Under the pieces are notes generated by a model. That model was not told the DNA's origin and did no database searches. It saw only the letters and a program-made list of their open reading frames with translations. 64,000 nucleotides of DNA. It comes from Rhodoferax sp. Its GTDB lineage: Bacteria; Pseudomonadota; Gammaproteobacteria; Burkholderiales; Burkholderiaceae_C. Location of the stretch: NCBI GenBank assembly GCA_019449595.1, contig JAGRPL010000004.1, positions 186,001 to 250,000 of the forward strand, written 5' to 3'. How positions within the stretch are numbered: the first letter of the stretch is position 1; each line of letters begins with the position of its first letter. This document shows positions 40,040 to 49,272 of this stretch, piece after piece. Both the position numbers and the translations under genes were made by a program.

Positions 40040-40585
40040 TCAGTTGTAGGCTACCGTGATCTTGAGGTTGCCGGTATAGGCACCCGCAACCTGCGCCGCA
40101 CCCACGGTCAGCAGGCCGCCGCCATAAATGGTCGCGGTGCCGGAAGCGAGTGTGCCGGTCGTCGAGTTGTTGCCCGCGCTGGTGATACCGCTTGCCGCCG
40201 CGGTGCCCGATTGGGCTTCGACCAGCCAGGTGATGGCCATCGTGTTGGAAGAACCATCCGTCAGCGTGGAGTCACTGCCCGTGGTGTCGATCGAGAAGGT
40301 ATTGGCACCCGTACCGGTCACGGTGAATTTGGCCGCCGCGGGCGAGGTGCCGCTGGTCGGCAGGGCGGTTGTCCCGGCCTTGGTCCGGGCGCCCGCCGTA
40401 CTCAGCGTCACCAGGCCGTTGCCGATCACCAGGCTGCCGAAGGCCATGTCCGTGTTCTTCGCAATTGAAATGGGTGTCAACACGTCCGCAGATGCGGACG
40501 CGGTTGCGTTGTCGAGCGCCCAGGCGCCCCCGGCCATCACCACCGTACCCATTGCCACTACCAGCTTGTGCATTGTCGTGTTCAT
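40040..40585 (-). CDS. DUF4402-type pilus subunit 1, likely major pilin
   Basis: 181 aa from the ATG at 40585, which has AGGAG eight bases upstream; the frame runs further upstream but without support. Export signal ending AWA-L (about 23), then a Thr/Ser/Gly-rich beta domain with SIAKNTDMAFGSLVIG and a C-terminal strand ending KITVAYN. First gene behind a strong promoter, so probably the most abundant subunit. Confidence 0.87.
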   Translation of the reverse strand: MNTTMHKLVVAMGTVVMAGGAWALDNATASASADVLTPISIAKNTDMAFGSLVIGNGLVTLSTAGARTKAGTTALPTSGTSPAAAKFTVTGTGANTFSIDTTGSDSTLTDGSSNTMAITWLVEAQSGTAAASGITSAGNNSTTGTLASGTATIYGGGLLTVGAAQVAGAYTGNLKITVAYN

Positions 40586-40688
40586 CGTGAACTCCTTTGT
40601 GAATAAACGGAGCAAGGGGGCTCCATCCCATGCGGCGCCTGTGGCCCTACGGTTTTTTGGTGGGGTTGTCACCAGCGTCTTACAAAAT

Positions 40689-40717
40689 ATTACACAATAT
40701 TTGACGATAAGTGTCAA
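40689..40717 (-). promoter_or_regulatory. Sigma-70-type promoter of the pilus operon
   Basis: On the minus strand TTGACA (40712-40717), exactly 17 bases, then TGTAAT (40689-40694), in an AT-rich island of a GC-rich genome. Predicted leader about 95 bases to the ATG at 40585. Two inverted repeats overlap it: TTGAC-7-GTCAA (40701-40717) over the -35 box and AATATT-ACAC-AATATT (40686-40701) over the -10 box. Confidence 0.8.
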
Positions 40718-40822
40718 TTAATACCGATTTTTGTAGAAATTTAATGAAACACGCGAACAGCGGCGCCATGCCGGCCTCAGGGCTGCTGGGGGTGTTGGCA
40801 GGAAAAAAGGGGACGGTTCGCC

Positions 40823-40842
40823 CCGGCCGGCCGGCCGGCCGG
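40823..40842. repeat. (CCGG)5 microsatellite
   Basis: Five exact CCGG units, fully self-complementary, in the gap between the pilus promoter and the nitrobindin-like gene end. Confidence 0.95.
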
Positions 40843-40867
40843 TTGGGTGGGGGCGTCGGGCGCGGGC

Positions 40868-41500
40868 CTAGCGGCGGGCCAGCGGATTGGGTTCGGGCTC
40901 GCCGATCTTGTGCAGGGTGTTGCGGTCGGTGTGGTGAAAGGGCTCGGTCTGGCCGCGAATCACCATGACCGTGTCTTCGTCGTAGGACCAGGTGCCGTCG
41001 GGGTGGAACGTGACCTGAATGCGGTATTCCACCGTCTTGAATGCATGCTCCAGAAACGGGTTGGAGCAGATGCCGTAGGTGGTGGACTCGCGCTGCGCCA
41101 CCAGTTCAAACTGCGTGGCATCGGCGGCGGCATGGCCGACGGCCATGGCAATCTGCCCCCGGGGGATGGCCAGGGTCTGGATCACCGTGCCGGTGGCGGG
41201 TTCCCACAGCCAGTAGCCCACCTGGTCATGGTAGGTCTTGCTTTGCTCGGGCTTGGTGATGTGGGTGTGGTAGCGCAAACCGTAGAACAGCTGGGGACCA
41301 TTGGTTTGCGGGTCGATGGGCTGCAGCTCGAAGCGTTCGACGAACGCCTGTTTTTTCGGGCCTTCGGCCTTGGGTTTGACGTCCAGGCCGCGCACGCCTT
41401 GCCAGATGCCTGCCATGGCACGCAGTGGCCCCAGGTTGCGCAGGGTGTCGGCGTCGACGTTGGCGGGCTCGGTGTAGATGTCGTTGGGGTAGTGGCTCAT
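40868..41500 (-). CDS. Nitrobindin-like (FABP-fold, DUF1794) protein
   Basis: 210 aa from the ATG at 41500 (GGAG upstream). A ten-strand beta-barrel of the heme-binding FABP-like family is suggested by GIWQGVRGLDVKP, LFYGLRYHTHI, VGYWLWEPATGTVIQTLAIPRG and the C-terminal strand set. Family members can bind heme and nitric oxide; the heme histidine cannot be placed with certainty here. It diverges from the HD-GYP-like gene. Confidence 0.8.
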   Translation of the reverse strand: MSHYPNDIYTEPANVDADTLRNLGPLRAMAGIWQGVRGLDVKPKAEGPKKQAFVERFELQPIDPQTNGPQLFYGLRYHTHITKPEQSKTYHDQVGYWLWEPATGTVIQTLAIPRGQIAMAVGHAAADATQFELVAQRESTTYGICSNPFLEHAFKTVEYRIQVTFHPDGTWSYDEDTVMVIRGQTEPFHHTDRNTLHKIGEPEPNPLARR

Positions 41501-41590
41501 GTGGGCTCCATGTATCAGCTTCCAGCATAACGTCCCCGCCCGATGCCGTTCGGCGGCACAATTCGACTTTGCGTGTCCAAAGGACTGTTC

Positions 41591-42748
41591 ATGAAACTGT
41601 TGCGCCTGCCGCGTTTCAAGGTGCATGTGGGAAAGCCCCTGCCCTGGAATGTTCGCGACGAACAGAGCAACCTGCTGCTGTTGCGCGGGCACGTGATCGA
41701 CAGCGAGCACCAGCTGGAGCTGTTGCTGCTGCGCGGTGCCTTTGTGGATGCGCAGGAGGCCCGGGCCGTTGAATTGCATGAGGCACCCTTGCCCGAGCGT
41801 AGCATCCCGCGTGTGCTGAATCTGTTTGGTCTGTGGGACCGCAGTGGTGATGAAATGCGCAAGCTCATGCTCAAGGTGCCACACACGCCCGGTCTGGTGG
41901 AGCGGGTGGAGGTGTTTGCCGCGGACTTGATTGCGCGGGTGGACCAGGATGTGGATATCGCCCTTTACCACGCCATCCGCCAGGAGTCCGAGGACCCTTT
42001 TCTCTACGGTTACAACCATGCGGTGCATACCGCCATCCTGTGTCTTCTGATGGCCCGGCGGCTGCAGTGGCCCGAGGCGCGCGCCGCAAGCCTGGTCAAG
42101 GCGGCCATCACCATGAACATGGCGGTGCTGGATCTGCAGGGGCAGTTGTCCAATCAGGACGTGGCGCCCTGGGAAAGCCAGAAAGCGCTGCTGCGCCGCC
42201 ACCCGCAGGAGGCTGCCGACTGGCTGGTGCAGGCGGGTGTGGACGACGGGGACTGGCTGCGTGCGGTCGCCCAGCACCATGAGCGCCCGGATGGCACAGG
42301 CTATCCGCAGGGTTTGAGCGACGTGTCGGAGGTGGCGCTTGCGTTGCGCACGGCGGATGTGTTCATGGCCCGGATCACGGTGCGCAAGCTGCGCTCGGCG
42401 ATGACGCTCCAGGACGCCGCCAAGCAGATGTTCCGGGAGGACCAGGGGGGAGCCCTGTCGAGCGCCGTCATCAAGGAGTTGGGAATTTTTCCGCCCGGTG
42501 ACGTGGTCCGGCTCGTCAGCGGGGAAATAGGGGTGGTCATGCGGCGCACGGACAAGGTCAAATGCCCGATCGTGGCGGCCATTACCGATGTGGCGGGCCG
42601 CCCCACGGTGCACACGGAGCATCGCGATACTGCCTTGCCCGCGTTCGCCATTGTCGAGGCCGTGGCAGACCGGACTCTGGTGGCGCGCCTGCCGCCCGAG
42701 CGGGTGTATGGCTTTGCCAGCGCGGCGCCCTACGCCGCGCCGTCCTGA
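41591..42748 (+). CDS. Atypical HD-GYP domain protein
   Basis: 385 aa from the ATG at 41591 (AGGA seven bases upstream). An N-terminal region of about 150 residues is followed by an HD-GYP-like domain. The second signature HHERPDGTGYP (229-239) is perfect, but the place of the metal-binding HD pair reads AITMNMAVLDLQGQL instead of LHDIGK. One His of an early helix (NHAVHTAIL) remains. The protein may bind c-di-GMP without cutting it, or use a different metal set. It is convergent with trpS. Confidence 0.82.
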   Translation: MKLLRLPRFKVHVGKPLPWNVRDEQSNLLLLRGHVIDSEHQLELLLLRGAFVDAQEARAVELHEAPLPERSIPRVLNLFGLWDRSGDEMRKLMLKVPHTPGLVERVEVFAADLIARVDQDVDIALYHAIRQESEDPFLYGYNHAVHTAILCLLMARRLQWPEARAASLVKAAITMNMAVLDLQGQLSNQDVAPWESQKALLRRHPQEAADWLVQAGVDDGDWLRAVAQHHERPDGTGYPQGLSDVSEVALALRTADVFMARITVRKLRSAMTLQDAAKQMFREDQGGALSSAVIKELGIFPPGDVVRLVSGEIGVVMRRTDKVKCPIVAAITDVAGRPTVHTEHRDTALPAFAIVEAVADRTLVARLPPERVYGFASAAPYAAPS

Positions 42749-42763
42749 ATTACCGAGCGGGGA

Positions 42764-44056
42764 CTATCCGGCTGCAGCTAACTGCGCCAATGCGGCGGTT
42801 ACGTCAGCCATGTCCACGTCCAGCGCTTCCAGCTGGCTGGTCAGTTCTGGCAAGGCGCTGGCGCCCTGTTTTTGCAGCAGGCCAATGGCTTGTGCAGCCT
42901 GCCGGGGGGATTCAAACCCCAGGCTCTGCAGCAGCAGGCGTCCCTGGGCGTCTACCAGCTTGAAGCGGAACTGGCCGTCCGCCTCGCGGTATTGCTTGAA
43001 ATTGGGCAGGGCGGCCTTGGTGGCCTTTTGTGCCGCGGTCTTGGTCTGGTCACCGAGTTTGCGCAAACCCACGGCGTGGCGCAGCTCGGCCATGAAGGGC
43101 GTGGCGCGCTGGCGCGCCTTGGCAGCGCCGGCAAGCAGGATGGCTTCAATTTTTGCCGGATGGTTGATCAGGTCTTCATACGCCTCGCGCATGGGGGCAA
43201 TTTCGCGGTCAATGCGTTCGAAGAGGATTTGCTTGGCATCGCCCCAGGCGATGCCATTGGCGTAGGCGCTACGCAGGGCCTGCGCTTCCTCGTCGCTGGC
43301 AAAGGCCTGGTAAATCTGGAACAGGGCCGAGCCTTCCGTGTCTTTGGGTTCGCCGGGGGCGCGGGAATCGGTCTTGATGCCGGCAATCAGTTTCTTGAGC
43401 TGCTCACGCGGGGCGAACAGCGGAATGGTGTTGTCGTAGCTCTTGCTCATCTTGCGGCCATCCAGCCCGGGCAGCGTGGCCACCGATTCCTCGATCACCG
43501 CTTGCGGAGGCACGAAGTGCTCGCCATAGCGGTGGTTGAAGCTGTTGGCCATGTCGCGCGCCATCTCGATGTGCTGGATCTGGTCGCGACCCACCGGCAC
43601 CAGGTGGGCGTTGAACATCAGAATGTCGGCCCCCATCAGCACCGGGTACATGAACAGCCCGGCACTCACGTCCATGTCGGGGTCCTGGCCGGACGCGCTG
43701 TTCTTGTCGACGGCGGCCTTGTAGGCATGGGCCCGGTTGAGCACGCCCTTGCCGGTCACGCAGGTGAGCAGCCAGGTGAGCTCCGGAATCTCGGGGATGT
43801 CGGACTGGCGGTAAAACGTGACGCGCTCGGGGTTCAGCCCCGCGGCCAGCCAGCTGGCGGCAATCTCCAGCGTGGAGCGCTGGATGCGTGAGGGTTCGTC
43901 GATCTTGATGAGCGCGTGGTAGTCGGCCAGGAAGTAGTAGCTTTCTACATGGTCGGCCTGGCTGGCCCGCACAGAGGGCCGGATGGAGCCGACGTAGTTG
44001 CCCAGGTGGGGGGTGCCTGAGGTGGTGATGCCGGTCAGAAAACGTGTGGAACTCAT
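42764..44056 (-). CDS. trpS: Tryptophanyl-tRNA synthetase with C-terminal extension
   Basis: 430 aa from the ATG at 44056; class I synthetase with GTPHLGNYVG (HIGH equivalent, 14-22) and KMSKS at 202-206. The catalytic protein normally ends near 335-350. Here an extra ~75 residues follow, including FRFKLVDAQGRLLLQSLGF, which resembles the YegP/DUF1508 two-strand fold. It is the last gene of the PHP-YciO-M50-trpS operon. Confidence 0.95.
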   Translation of the reverse strand: MSSTRFLTGITTSGTPHLGNYVGSIRPSVRASQADHVESYYFLADYHALIKIDEPSRIQRSTLEIAASWLAAGLNPERVTFYRQSDIPEIPELTWLLTCVTGKGVLNRAHAYKAAVDKNSASGQDPDMDVSAGLFMYPVLMGADILMFNAHLVPVGRDQIQHIEMARDMANSFNHRYGEHFVPPQAVIEESVATLPGLDGRKMSKSYDNTIPLFAPREQLKKLIAGIKTDSRAPGEPKDTEGSALFQIYQAFASDEEAQALRSAYANGIAWGDAKQILFERIDREIAPMREAYEDLINHPAKIEAILLAGAAKARQRATPFMAELRHAVGLRKLGDQTKTAAQKATKAALPNFKQYREADGQFRFKLVDAQGRLLLQSLGFESPRQAAQAIGLLQKQGASALPELTSQLEALDVDMADVTAALAQLAAAG

Positions 44057-44094
44057 GGGGAAGACAGTTAGTAGGTGAAGCGGGGTGGGGGTGC

Positions 44095-44763
44095 TTACCG
44101 GATCAGGGCCGCGAAAGGGGTGAGCAAGAAATCCAGCAGGCCAAAGGTGAGCGCCATCACGGGCTGCATCCACAGCGTGCTGATCACCCCCATGATGACC
44201 AGCGCCATGACGATGAAAAATCCCCACGGCTCCAGGCGTGACACCAGCAGGGCCTGGCGGTGAGGCAGCAGTCCGACCAGGATGCGGCCACCGTCCAGTG
44301 GCGGCAGGGGAAACAGGTTGAAGGCAAACATCACCACGTTGACCAGCACGCCGCCTTGGCACATCTTGAGAAAGAAGGGCTCCGAGACGCCAGCGCCCTG
44401 CAGCACGTACAGCGCAATGCCCCACAGCAAGGCCTGCACCAGGTTGGCGCCAGGCCCGGCCAGCGCGACCCACACCATGTCGCGCTTGGGGTTGCGCAAA
44501 TTGCCAAAGCGCACGGGAACCGGTTTGGCATAGCCGAACAGGAAGGCCCCGGAGGTGGCAAAGTACAGCAACAACGGCATCACGATGGTGCCCATGGGGT
44601 CGACGTGGCGCATGGGGTTCAGCGTGACCCGACCCATTTTCCAGGCAGTGTTGTCACCAAAATGCCGCGCCGCATAGCCGTGTGCGGCTTCGTGCAGGGT
44701 GATCGAAAAGAGCACCGGCAGGGCATACAGGGCTACGGTTTGGATGAGGTTTTCAAGGGCCAC
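44095..44763 (-). CDS. Site-2-protease-like M50 zinc metallopeptidase
   Basis: 222-aa membrane protein with HEAAH at 24-28 (zinc and catalytic Glu) in the first helix and NLFPLPPLDGGRI near 148-160 giving the third zinc ligand. About five to six helices. This is the compact type without PDZ domain. The GTG start at 44763 is chosen for its AGGA site and because it puts the motif in helix 1; a long upstream frame is not supported. The substrate is unknown. It lies between yciO and trpS. Confidence 0.88.
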   Translation of the reverse strand: MALENLIQTVALYALPVLFSITLHEAAHGYAARHFGDNTAWKMGRVTLNPMRHVDPMGTIVMPLLLYFATSGAFLFGYAKPVPVRFGNLRNPKRDMVWVALAGPGANLVQALLWGIALYVLQGAGVSEPFFLKMCQGGVLVNVVMFAFNLFPLPPLDGGRILVGLLPHRQALLVSRLEPWGFFIVMALVIMGVISTLWMQPVMALTFGLLDFLLTPFAALIR

Positions 44764-44822
44764 GTGTCGGAAATCCTGGGGTGGTTTGGGGCTGAAGTAT
44801 GGGGCGAAAGCCGTGGGCCAGC

Positions 44823-45446
44823 CTAGAGTCCCAGGCGGGCCAGGTCGCCCCGTCCCTGGCGCAGCACCTCGGGTTCGCTGCCGGTCAGGTCGATCACGGT
44901 GGTGGGCTCCTGTGCGCACGCGCCCGCATCCACGATTCCCGCCAGGAGCTTTTCAAAGCGGTCACGGATGTCGGCGGCGTCGTTCAAGGGCTCGGTTTCA
45001 CCGGGTGCAATCAGGGTTGTGGCCAGCAGCGCGCCTTCGTGCAGGGCCAGCAGGGCCTGGAGCACGGCATGTTCGGGCACGCGCAGGCCAATGGTCTTGC
45101 GCGAGGGGTGGCTGACCCGGCGCGGCACTTCCTTGCTGGCTTCCAGAATGAAGGTAAACGGTCCCGGCGTGACCGACTTGAGCAGGCGGTACTGCGTGTT
45201 GTCGACCTTGGCGTAGCTGGCCAGTTCGCTCAGGTCGCGGCACAGCAGGGTGAGGTGGTGTTTGTCGTCAACCCCCCGAATGCGCCGCATGGTGTCGACG
45301 GCGGCTTTGTCATCCAGGTGGCAGACCAGCGCGTAGCTGGAGTCGGTGGGTACGGCCAGAATGCCGCCCTTTTCCAGCAGGGCAACGGCCTGCTTCAGCA
45401 AGCGGGGCTGGGGGTTTTCGGGGTGAACTTCGAAGTACTGGGCCAT
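44823..45446 (-). CDS. yciO: YciO/Sua5 family threonylcarbamoyl-AMP synthase-like protein
   Basis: 207 aa of the Sua5-YciO-YrdC fold: GGILAVPTDSSYALVCHLDD, HHLTLLCRDLSELASYAKV, TPGPFTFILEA and IGLRVPEH. YrdC/Sua5 members start t6A modification of tRNA. The YciO branch, which this resembles by its short length and gene neighbours, has an unsettled role. Operon with the PHP phosphatase gene upstream (35-bp gap), as in E. coli. Confidence 0.88.
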   Translation of the reverse strand: MAQYFEVHPENPQPRLLKQAVALLEKGGILAVPTDSSYALVCHLDDKAAVDTMRRIRGVDDKHHLTLLCRDLSELASYAKVDNTQYRLLKSVTPGPFTFILEASKEVPRRVSHPSRKTIGLRVPEHAVLQALLALHEGALLATTLIAPGETEPLNDAADIRDRFEKLLAGIVDAGACAQEPTTVIDLTGSEPEVLRQGRGDLARLGL

Positions 45447-45481
45447 GCCGTTGGGACGATCTCAGGTGGAGTCGGAAAGGG

Positions 45482-46336
45482 TTATTGGATGCGTGCCGCC
45501 AGCGATTCCCACACCGGAGTGAGGTTGCCTGGCAGCAGGGGCAGGGTGCCCAGCTCGGTGTGGCTTTCGTCGGGGCTGTGGAAGTCGCTGCCGCGGGACG
45601 CGGCCAGGCCGAATTCGCGGGCGGTCTCGGCGTAGGTCACGTACTCGGCTGCACTGTGGCTGCCGGTGACTACTTCAACGCCCTGGCCTCCATGGTTTTT
45701 GAATTCGGTGAACAGCGCAAACTCTTCGGTGGGGGTGAACTTGTAACGCGCCGGATGGGCAATAACGGCCATGCCACCCGCGCCGGTAATCCAGCCGACG
45801 GCATCCTTGAGCGACGCCCAGCGGTGGGGCACATAGCCGGGCTTGCCTTCGGTCAGGTACTTGCGGAATACCTCGTTGGTTTCCTTGCACACGCCGCTTT
45901 CCACCAGAAAGCGGGCGAAATGGGTGCGCGAAATCAGCTCCGGGTTGCCCACGAACTTGAGTGCGCCCTCGTATGCGTGCTTGATGCCCACCTTGGCCAG
46001 CCCTTCGGCCATTTCCCTGGCCCGCAGTTCCCGTCCGCCCCGTGTGCGGTGGAGCCCACGCACCAGCTCTTCATTGAGGGGGTCGAACCCCAGCCCCACG
46101 ATGTGGACAGTCTGGCCGATGAAGGTGACCGAGATTTCGGTTCCCGTCAGGTAGCGCATGCCCTGCGCACGGGCGGCGTCCAGGGCGCGGTGCTGGCCGG
46201 CTACCTCGTCATGGTCGGTCAAGGCCCACAGCTCGACGCCGTTGGCGCTGGCGCGCGCTGCCAGTTCTTCCGGCGTGAGCGTACCGTCAGAAACAACAGA
46301 GTGGCAATGGAGATCGGCGTTCAGTAGGTGGGTCAC
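45482..46336 (-). CDS. rnm: PHP-domain nucleoside bisphosphate phosphatase, Rnm-like
   Basis: 284 aa; PHP phosphoesterase with metal motifs ADLHCHSVVSDG (His10, His12), LTDHDEV, and late GSDFHSP. Relatives such as E. coli YciV/Rnm remove phosphate from 3',5'-nucleotides and trim RNA 5' ends. The start is a GTG at 46336; a nearby ATG (46344) runs into a stop after three codons. First gene of the operon leading to yciO, M50 and trpS. Confidence 0.9.
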   Translation of the reverse strand: MTHLLNADLHCHSVVSDGTLTPEELAARASANGVELWALTDHDEVAGQHRALDAARAQGMRYLTGTEISVTFIGQTVHIVGLGFDPLNEELVRGLHRTRGGRELRAREMAEGLAKVGIKHAYEGALKFVGNPELISRTHFARFLVESGVCKETNEVFRKYLTEGKPGYVPHRWASLKDAVGWITGAGGMAVIAHPARYKFTPTEEFALFTEFKNHGGQGVEVVTGSHSAAEYVTYAETAREFGLAASRGSDFHSPDESHTELGTLPLLPGNLTPVWESLAARIQ

Positions 46337-46397
46337 TGTGCCATTTTAGGCGCAGGGCGGCCGGCTTGCCGGGCGCCGGCTTTACCCGGAGGCTGGC

Positions 46398-47063
46398 TCA
46401 GAAATCGGCAGGGCAGCAGAACTGCAGGGCGCGCCCGTCCACGGGGTGGGCAAATGCCAGCGCGCAGGCGTGCAGCAACAGGCGTTGCGCCTGGGCGAGC
46501 ACCGCAGGTGGCGCGTACAGTGCGTCGCCCAGGATGGGGTGCCCGATCGCCTGCAGGTGCACGCGCAACTGGTGGGTGCGCCCGGTCACAGGCTCGAGCT
46601 CGACGCGGGTGGTGTGGTGCTCCGGGTCGAACTGCATCACTTGCCAACGGGTGACGCTGGCCTTGCCTTGCTGCCAGTCGATCATGCGACGGGGGCGGTT
46701 GGGCCAGTCCACCAGGATGGGCAGATCGATGGTCTGCCATCCGCCTGCGGTGGGTGCCAGCTGGCCGCTGACGACGGCCACATAGCGCTTGTGCACCTGC
46801 CGTTGGGCAAAAGCCTCGCTCAGCAGCCGTTGCGCGGGGGCACCACGGGCCATCACGACCAGGCCGGAGGTTGCCATGTCCAGCCGGTGCACGACCAATG
46901 CATCGGGGTAGAGGCTCTGCACCCGCGCGCTCAGGCAGTCCTGCTTGTCGGCGCCGCGGCCCGGCACGGCCAGCAGCCCGGCCGGCTTGTTCAATACAAC
47001 GAGGGCTTCGTCCGCGTACAGGATGTGGACACCGCTTTCGTGCGGTGGCAGATCAGGCTGCAT
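46398..47063 (-). CDS. RluA-family pseudouridine synthase
   Basis: 221 aa without S4 domain. The catalytic aspartate is Asp62 in HRLDMATSG. Other RluA marks are LVVLNKPAGLLAVPG, GRTHQLRVH and HPILGDALY. It makes pseudouridine in 23S rRNA or tRNA; size and lack of S4 fit the RluA branch. The start overlaps the end of the kinase gene by 11 bases. Confidence 0.92.
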   Translation of the reverse strand: MQPDLPPHESGVHILYADEALVVLNKPAGLLAVPGRGADKQDCLSARVQSLYPDALVVHRLDMATSGLVVMARGAPAQRLLSEAFAQRQVHKRYVAVVSGQLAPTAGGWQTIDLPILVDWPNRPRRMIDWQQGKASVTRWQVMQFDPEHHTTRVELEPVTGRTHQLRVHLQAIGHPILGDALYAPPAVLAQAQRLLLHACALAFAHPVDGRALQFCCPADF

Positions 47064-49260
47064 CCTGTCCGGTGATCAAGCGTTGCACGGTTTCGCAGAA
47101 CTCGTTGACGTCGTTGGGCTTGTAGATGAGCGCGTTGGCGCCCTCGCGGATGGCGCTTTGCTCCAGCTCGGGCGTGACGTACCCCGACGCCAGCGCCACC
47201 GGCAAATCCGGGCGAATCCGCTTGGCCTGGCGCAGCAGGTCGACGCCGCTGTAGCCTGGCATGTTGTAGTCGGTCACCAGCAGGTCGAACGCTTGCGGGT
47301 CGGCCTGCAGGGCGGCTTGGGCTTCGTGGGGGTCGGTGAACACCGTGACGGCGAATCCTTTGCGGGTCAGCACCCGCGAGATCAGGAAGACCAGCGCCTG
47401 GTCGTCGTCCACGTACATGACATGGCGGCCCTTGCCTTGCACCTGGGGGACGTTGGGCACCTCGGGGGAGGTGGCGGCTGCGTCACCCTGGGTGGCGGGA
47501 AAGTACAGGGTAAACACGCTGCCCTTGCCGGGCTCGCTCTGTACATCGATGGCGCCCTGGTGGGTCTGCATGATGCCGTGGACCACGGACAGGCCCAGGC
47601 CCGTTCCCTGACCCACCACGCGGGTGGTGAAAAAAGGCTCAAACACCCGCTGCAGGGTTTCCGGTGACATGCCCTTGCCGGTGTCCCGCACCGTGAGAGT
47701 GACGTAGCGCCCGGGGGGCAAGCCCATGTTGCCCGTTGGCGCGTGGTCGAGCACGCAATTGGCCAGCTCGATGGTGACCGATCCTTTTTCGTCGCCGATG
47801 GCGAGAATCGCGTTGGTGCACAGGTTCAAAAGGGCCTGCTGCACCTGGGTCGCGTCGGCTAGGACCGGTGCGCTGTCGGGTGCCACGATGACCCGCAACT
47901 CCACGGACGGCGGCAGGGTCACTTTGGCCAGGCGGACCGTCTCGTCCACCACTTCCGCCAGATGGATGGGGATGCGCTTGGGGAGTTCATTGCGGCTGAA
48001 GGTCAGGATCTGGCGAACCAGATCGCGGGCGCGCCGTCCGGCCTTCTCAATTTCCTTCAGGCTGGGAAAGGCCGGCGAGTCTGATGCCGTGTCCTGTTTG
48101 GCAAGGTCCACGTTACCCAGAATTGCGCTCAGGATGTTGTTGAAGTCGTGCGCAATGCCTCCGGCCATGGTGCCCATGGCCTGCATTTTCTGCGACTCGC
48201 GCAATTGGGTTTCCAGCGCCAGGCGCTGGGTCTCGGCCCGCTTGCGGGACGTCAGGTCACGCGCAAAAATGGTGGTAATGGCACCATGTCCAGGCTGGCG
48301 TTCCCGCTGGGCAATATCGGCGCTGCGGGCCGGGGTCAGCGGGTTGCGGGCGCGCAGACGCCGTTCCAGCGAAATGCTGATTTCGACAAAGATCTCGCGC
48401 CCCTTCAGGGTGGTGGCCTGGAACTCGCCCAGCGTGCTTTGCGCCGGCACCTTGCCGGACTCCAGGGCCTTTTCCACATCGGGCAGAAAGCGGCCGAGCT
48501 TGCTGCCAAAGGCCATTTCTGCCGAGCATTCGAACAGGGTCGTGGCGGCCGGGTTGAACACGGTGATGCACTGGTTCTCATCAATGCACAAAATGGCGTC
48601 CAGGGACGAGTTGATGATGGCCGCCATGCGATTTTCGCTGAGCAGCAGGTCTTCGTTGCGCTGGCGCAGGATGTCGGCGCTGACCTGCAGGGCGCGCCGC
48701 TGGGCCAGCAGCGGCCCCTGGTCGATGATGGCGCAGATGAAGTGGGCCAGGTCGTCCTGCGGATTTTCGATGCGTGCAATGTGCAGGTCGCCGGTGAAGG
48801 TTCCCTGCGAGCCGGCGAGGAAGGCAATTTCGTTGACCTCGGCGGTCCCGGTCATCTTGGCGTTGAGAAAGGCCACGGCCACGACATCGGTGTGGTCCGG
48901 GCCGACAAACGGCAACAGGAAGTTCAGTGGCGGATCGCTTTCCAGTGGCTGGAAAAGGCGCAGGGCCATGGCGTTGCTGGCCATGACCAGCCCCTCTTCG
49001 TCCACCACCATCAGAGCCAGTGGCACGCTGGAAAACAGGGTGGCAAAGCGCTCCGAGGCCCCTTCCGCTTCCTGCTGGCTGTACCGCAGGGCCTTGTTCT
49101 GCACTTCCAGTTCGGACTGGTACTTGCGCAGGTCCTCGATCATCTGAGTGGGGGCATAGCCGTCCAGGATCAGGTCCTGCGGGCCGTGCCTGGTCTTGCC
49201 TGACAGGAAGGCGGGGCGCGGAATGAAGCGGAACTTTTTGCGGCGGGCAGGGCTGTTCAT
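47053..49260 (-). CDS. Soluble hybrid histidine kinase with PAS domains
   Basis: 735 aa, no membrane helix. An N-terminal coiled coil (about 38-70) is followed by two PAS domains (about 70-190 and 205-335), HisKA with GGIAHDFNNILS (His371), an ATPase domain with NLCTNAILAIGD and a GTGLGLSVV box, and a C-terminal receiver (YVDDDQ, phospho-acceptor Asp664 in VTDYNMPGYSG). The NtrB-like HDFNN box marks this kinase class. No separate response regulator is adjacent. It overlaps the RluA gene. Confidence 0.92.
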   Translation of the reverse strand: MNSPARRKKFRFIPRPAFLSGKTRHGPQDLILDGYAPTQMIEDLRKYQSELEVQNKALRYSQQEAEGASERFATLFSSVPLALMVVDEEGLVMASNAMALRLFQPLESDPPLNFLLPFVGPDHTDVVAVAFLNAKMTGTAEVNEIAFLAGSQGTFTGDLHIARIENPQDDLAHFICAIIDQGPLLAQRRALQVSADILRQRNEDLLLSENRMAAIINSSLDAILCIDENQCITVFNPAATTLFECSAEMAFGSKLGRFLPDVEKALESGKVPAQSTLGEFQATTLKGREIFVEISISLERRLRARNPLTPARSADIAQRERQPGHGAITTIFARDLTSRKRAETQRLALETQLRESQKMQAMGTMAGGIAHDFNNILSAILGNVDLAKQDTASDSPAFPSLKEIEKAGRRARDLVRQILTFSRNELPKRIPIHLAEVVDETVRLAKVTLPPSVELRVIVAPDSAPVLADATQVQQALLNLCTNAILAIGDEKGSVTIELANCVLDHAPTGNMGLPPGRYVTLTVRDTGKGMSPETLQRVFEPFFTTRVVGQGTGLGLSVVHGIMQTHQGAIDVQSEPGKGSVFTLYFPATQGDAAATSPEVPNVPQVQGKGRHVMYVDDDQALVFLISRVLTRKGFAVTVFTDPHEAQAALQADPQAFDLLVTDYNMPGYSGVDLLRQAKRIRPDLPVALASGYVTPELEQSAIREGANALIYKPNDVNEFCETVQRLITGQDAA

Positions 49261-49272
49261 GGCGTCAGGGTA

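Noticed and set aside
40823..40842. (CCGG)5 as a phase-variation switch
   Set aside because: It lies outside any gene and 100 bp behind the pilus promoter on the non-transcribed side, so a length change would not obviously alter expression.
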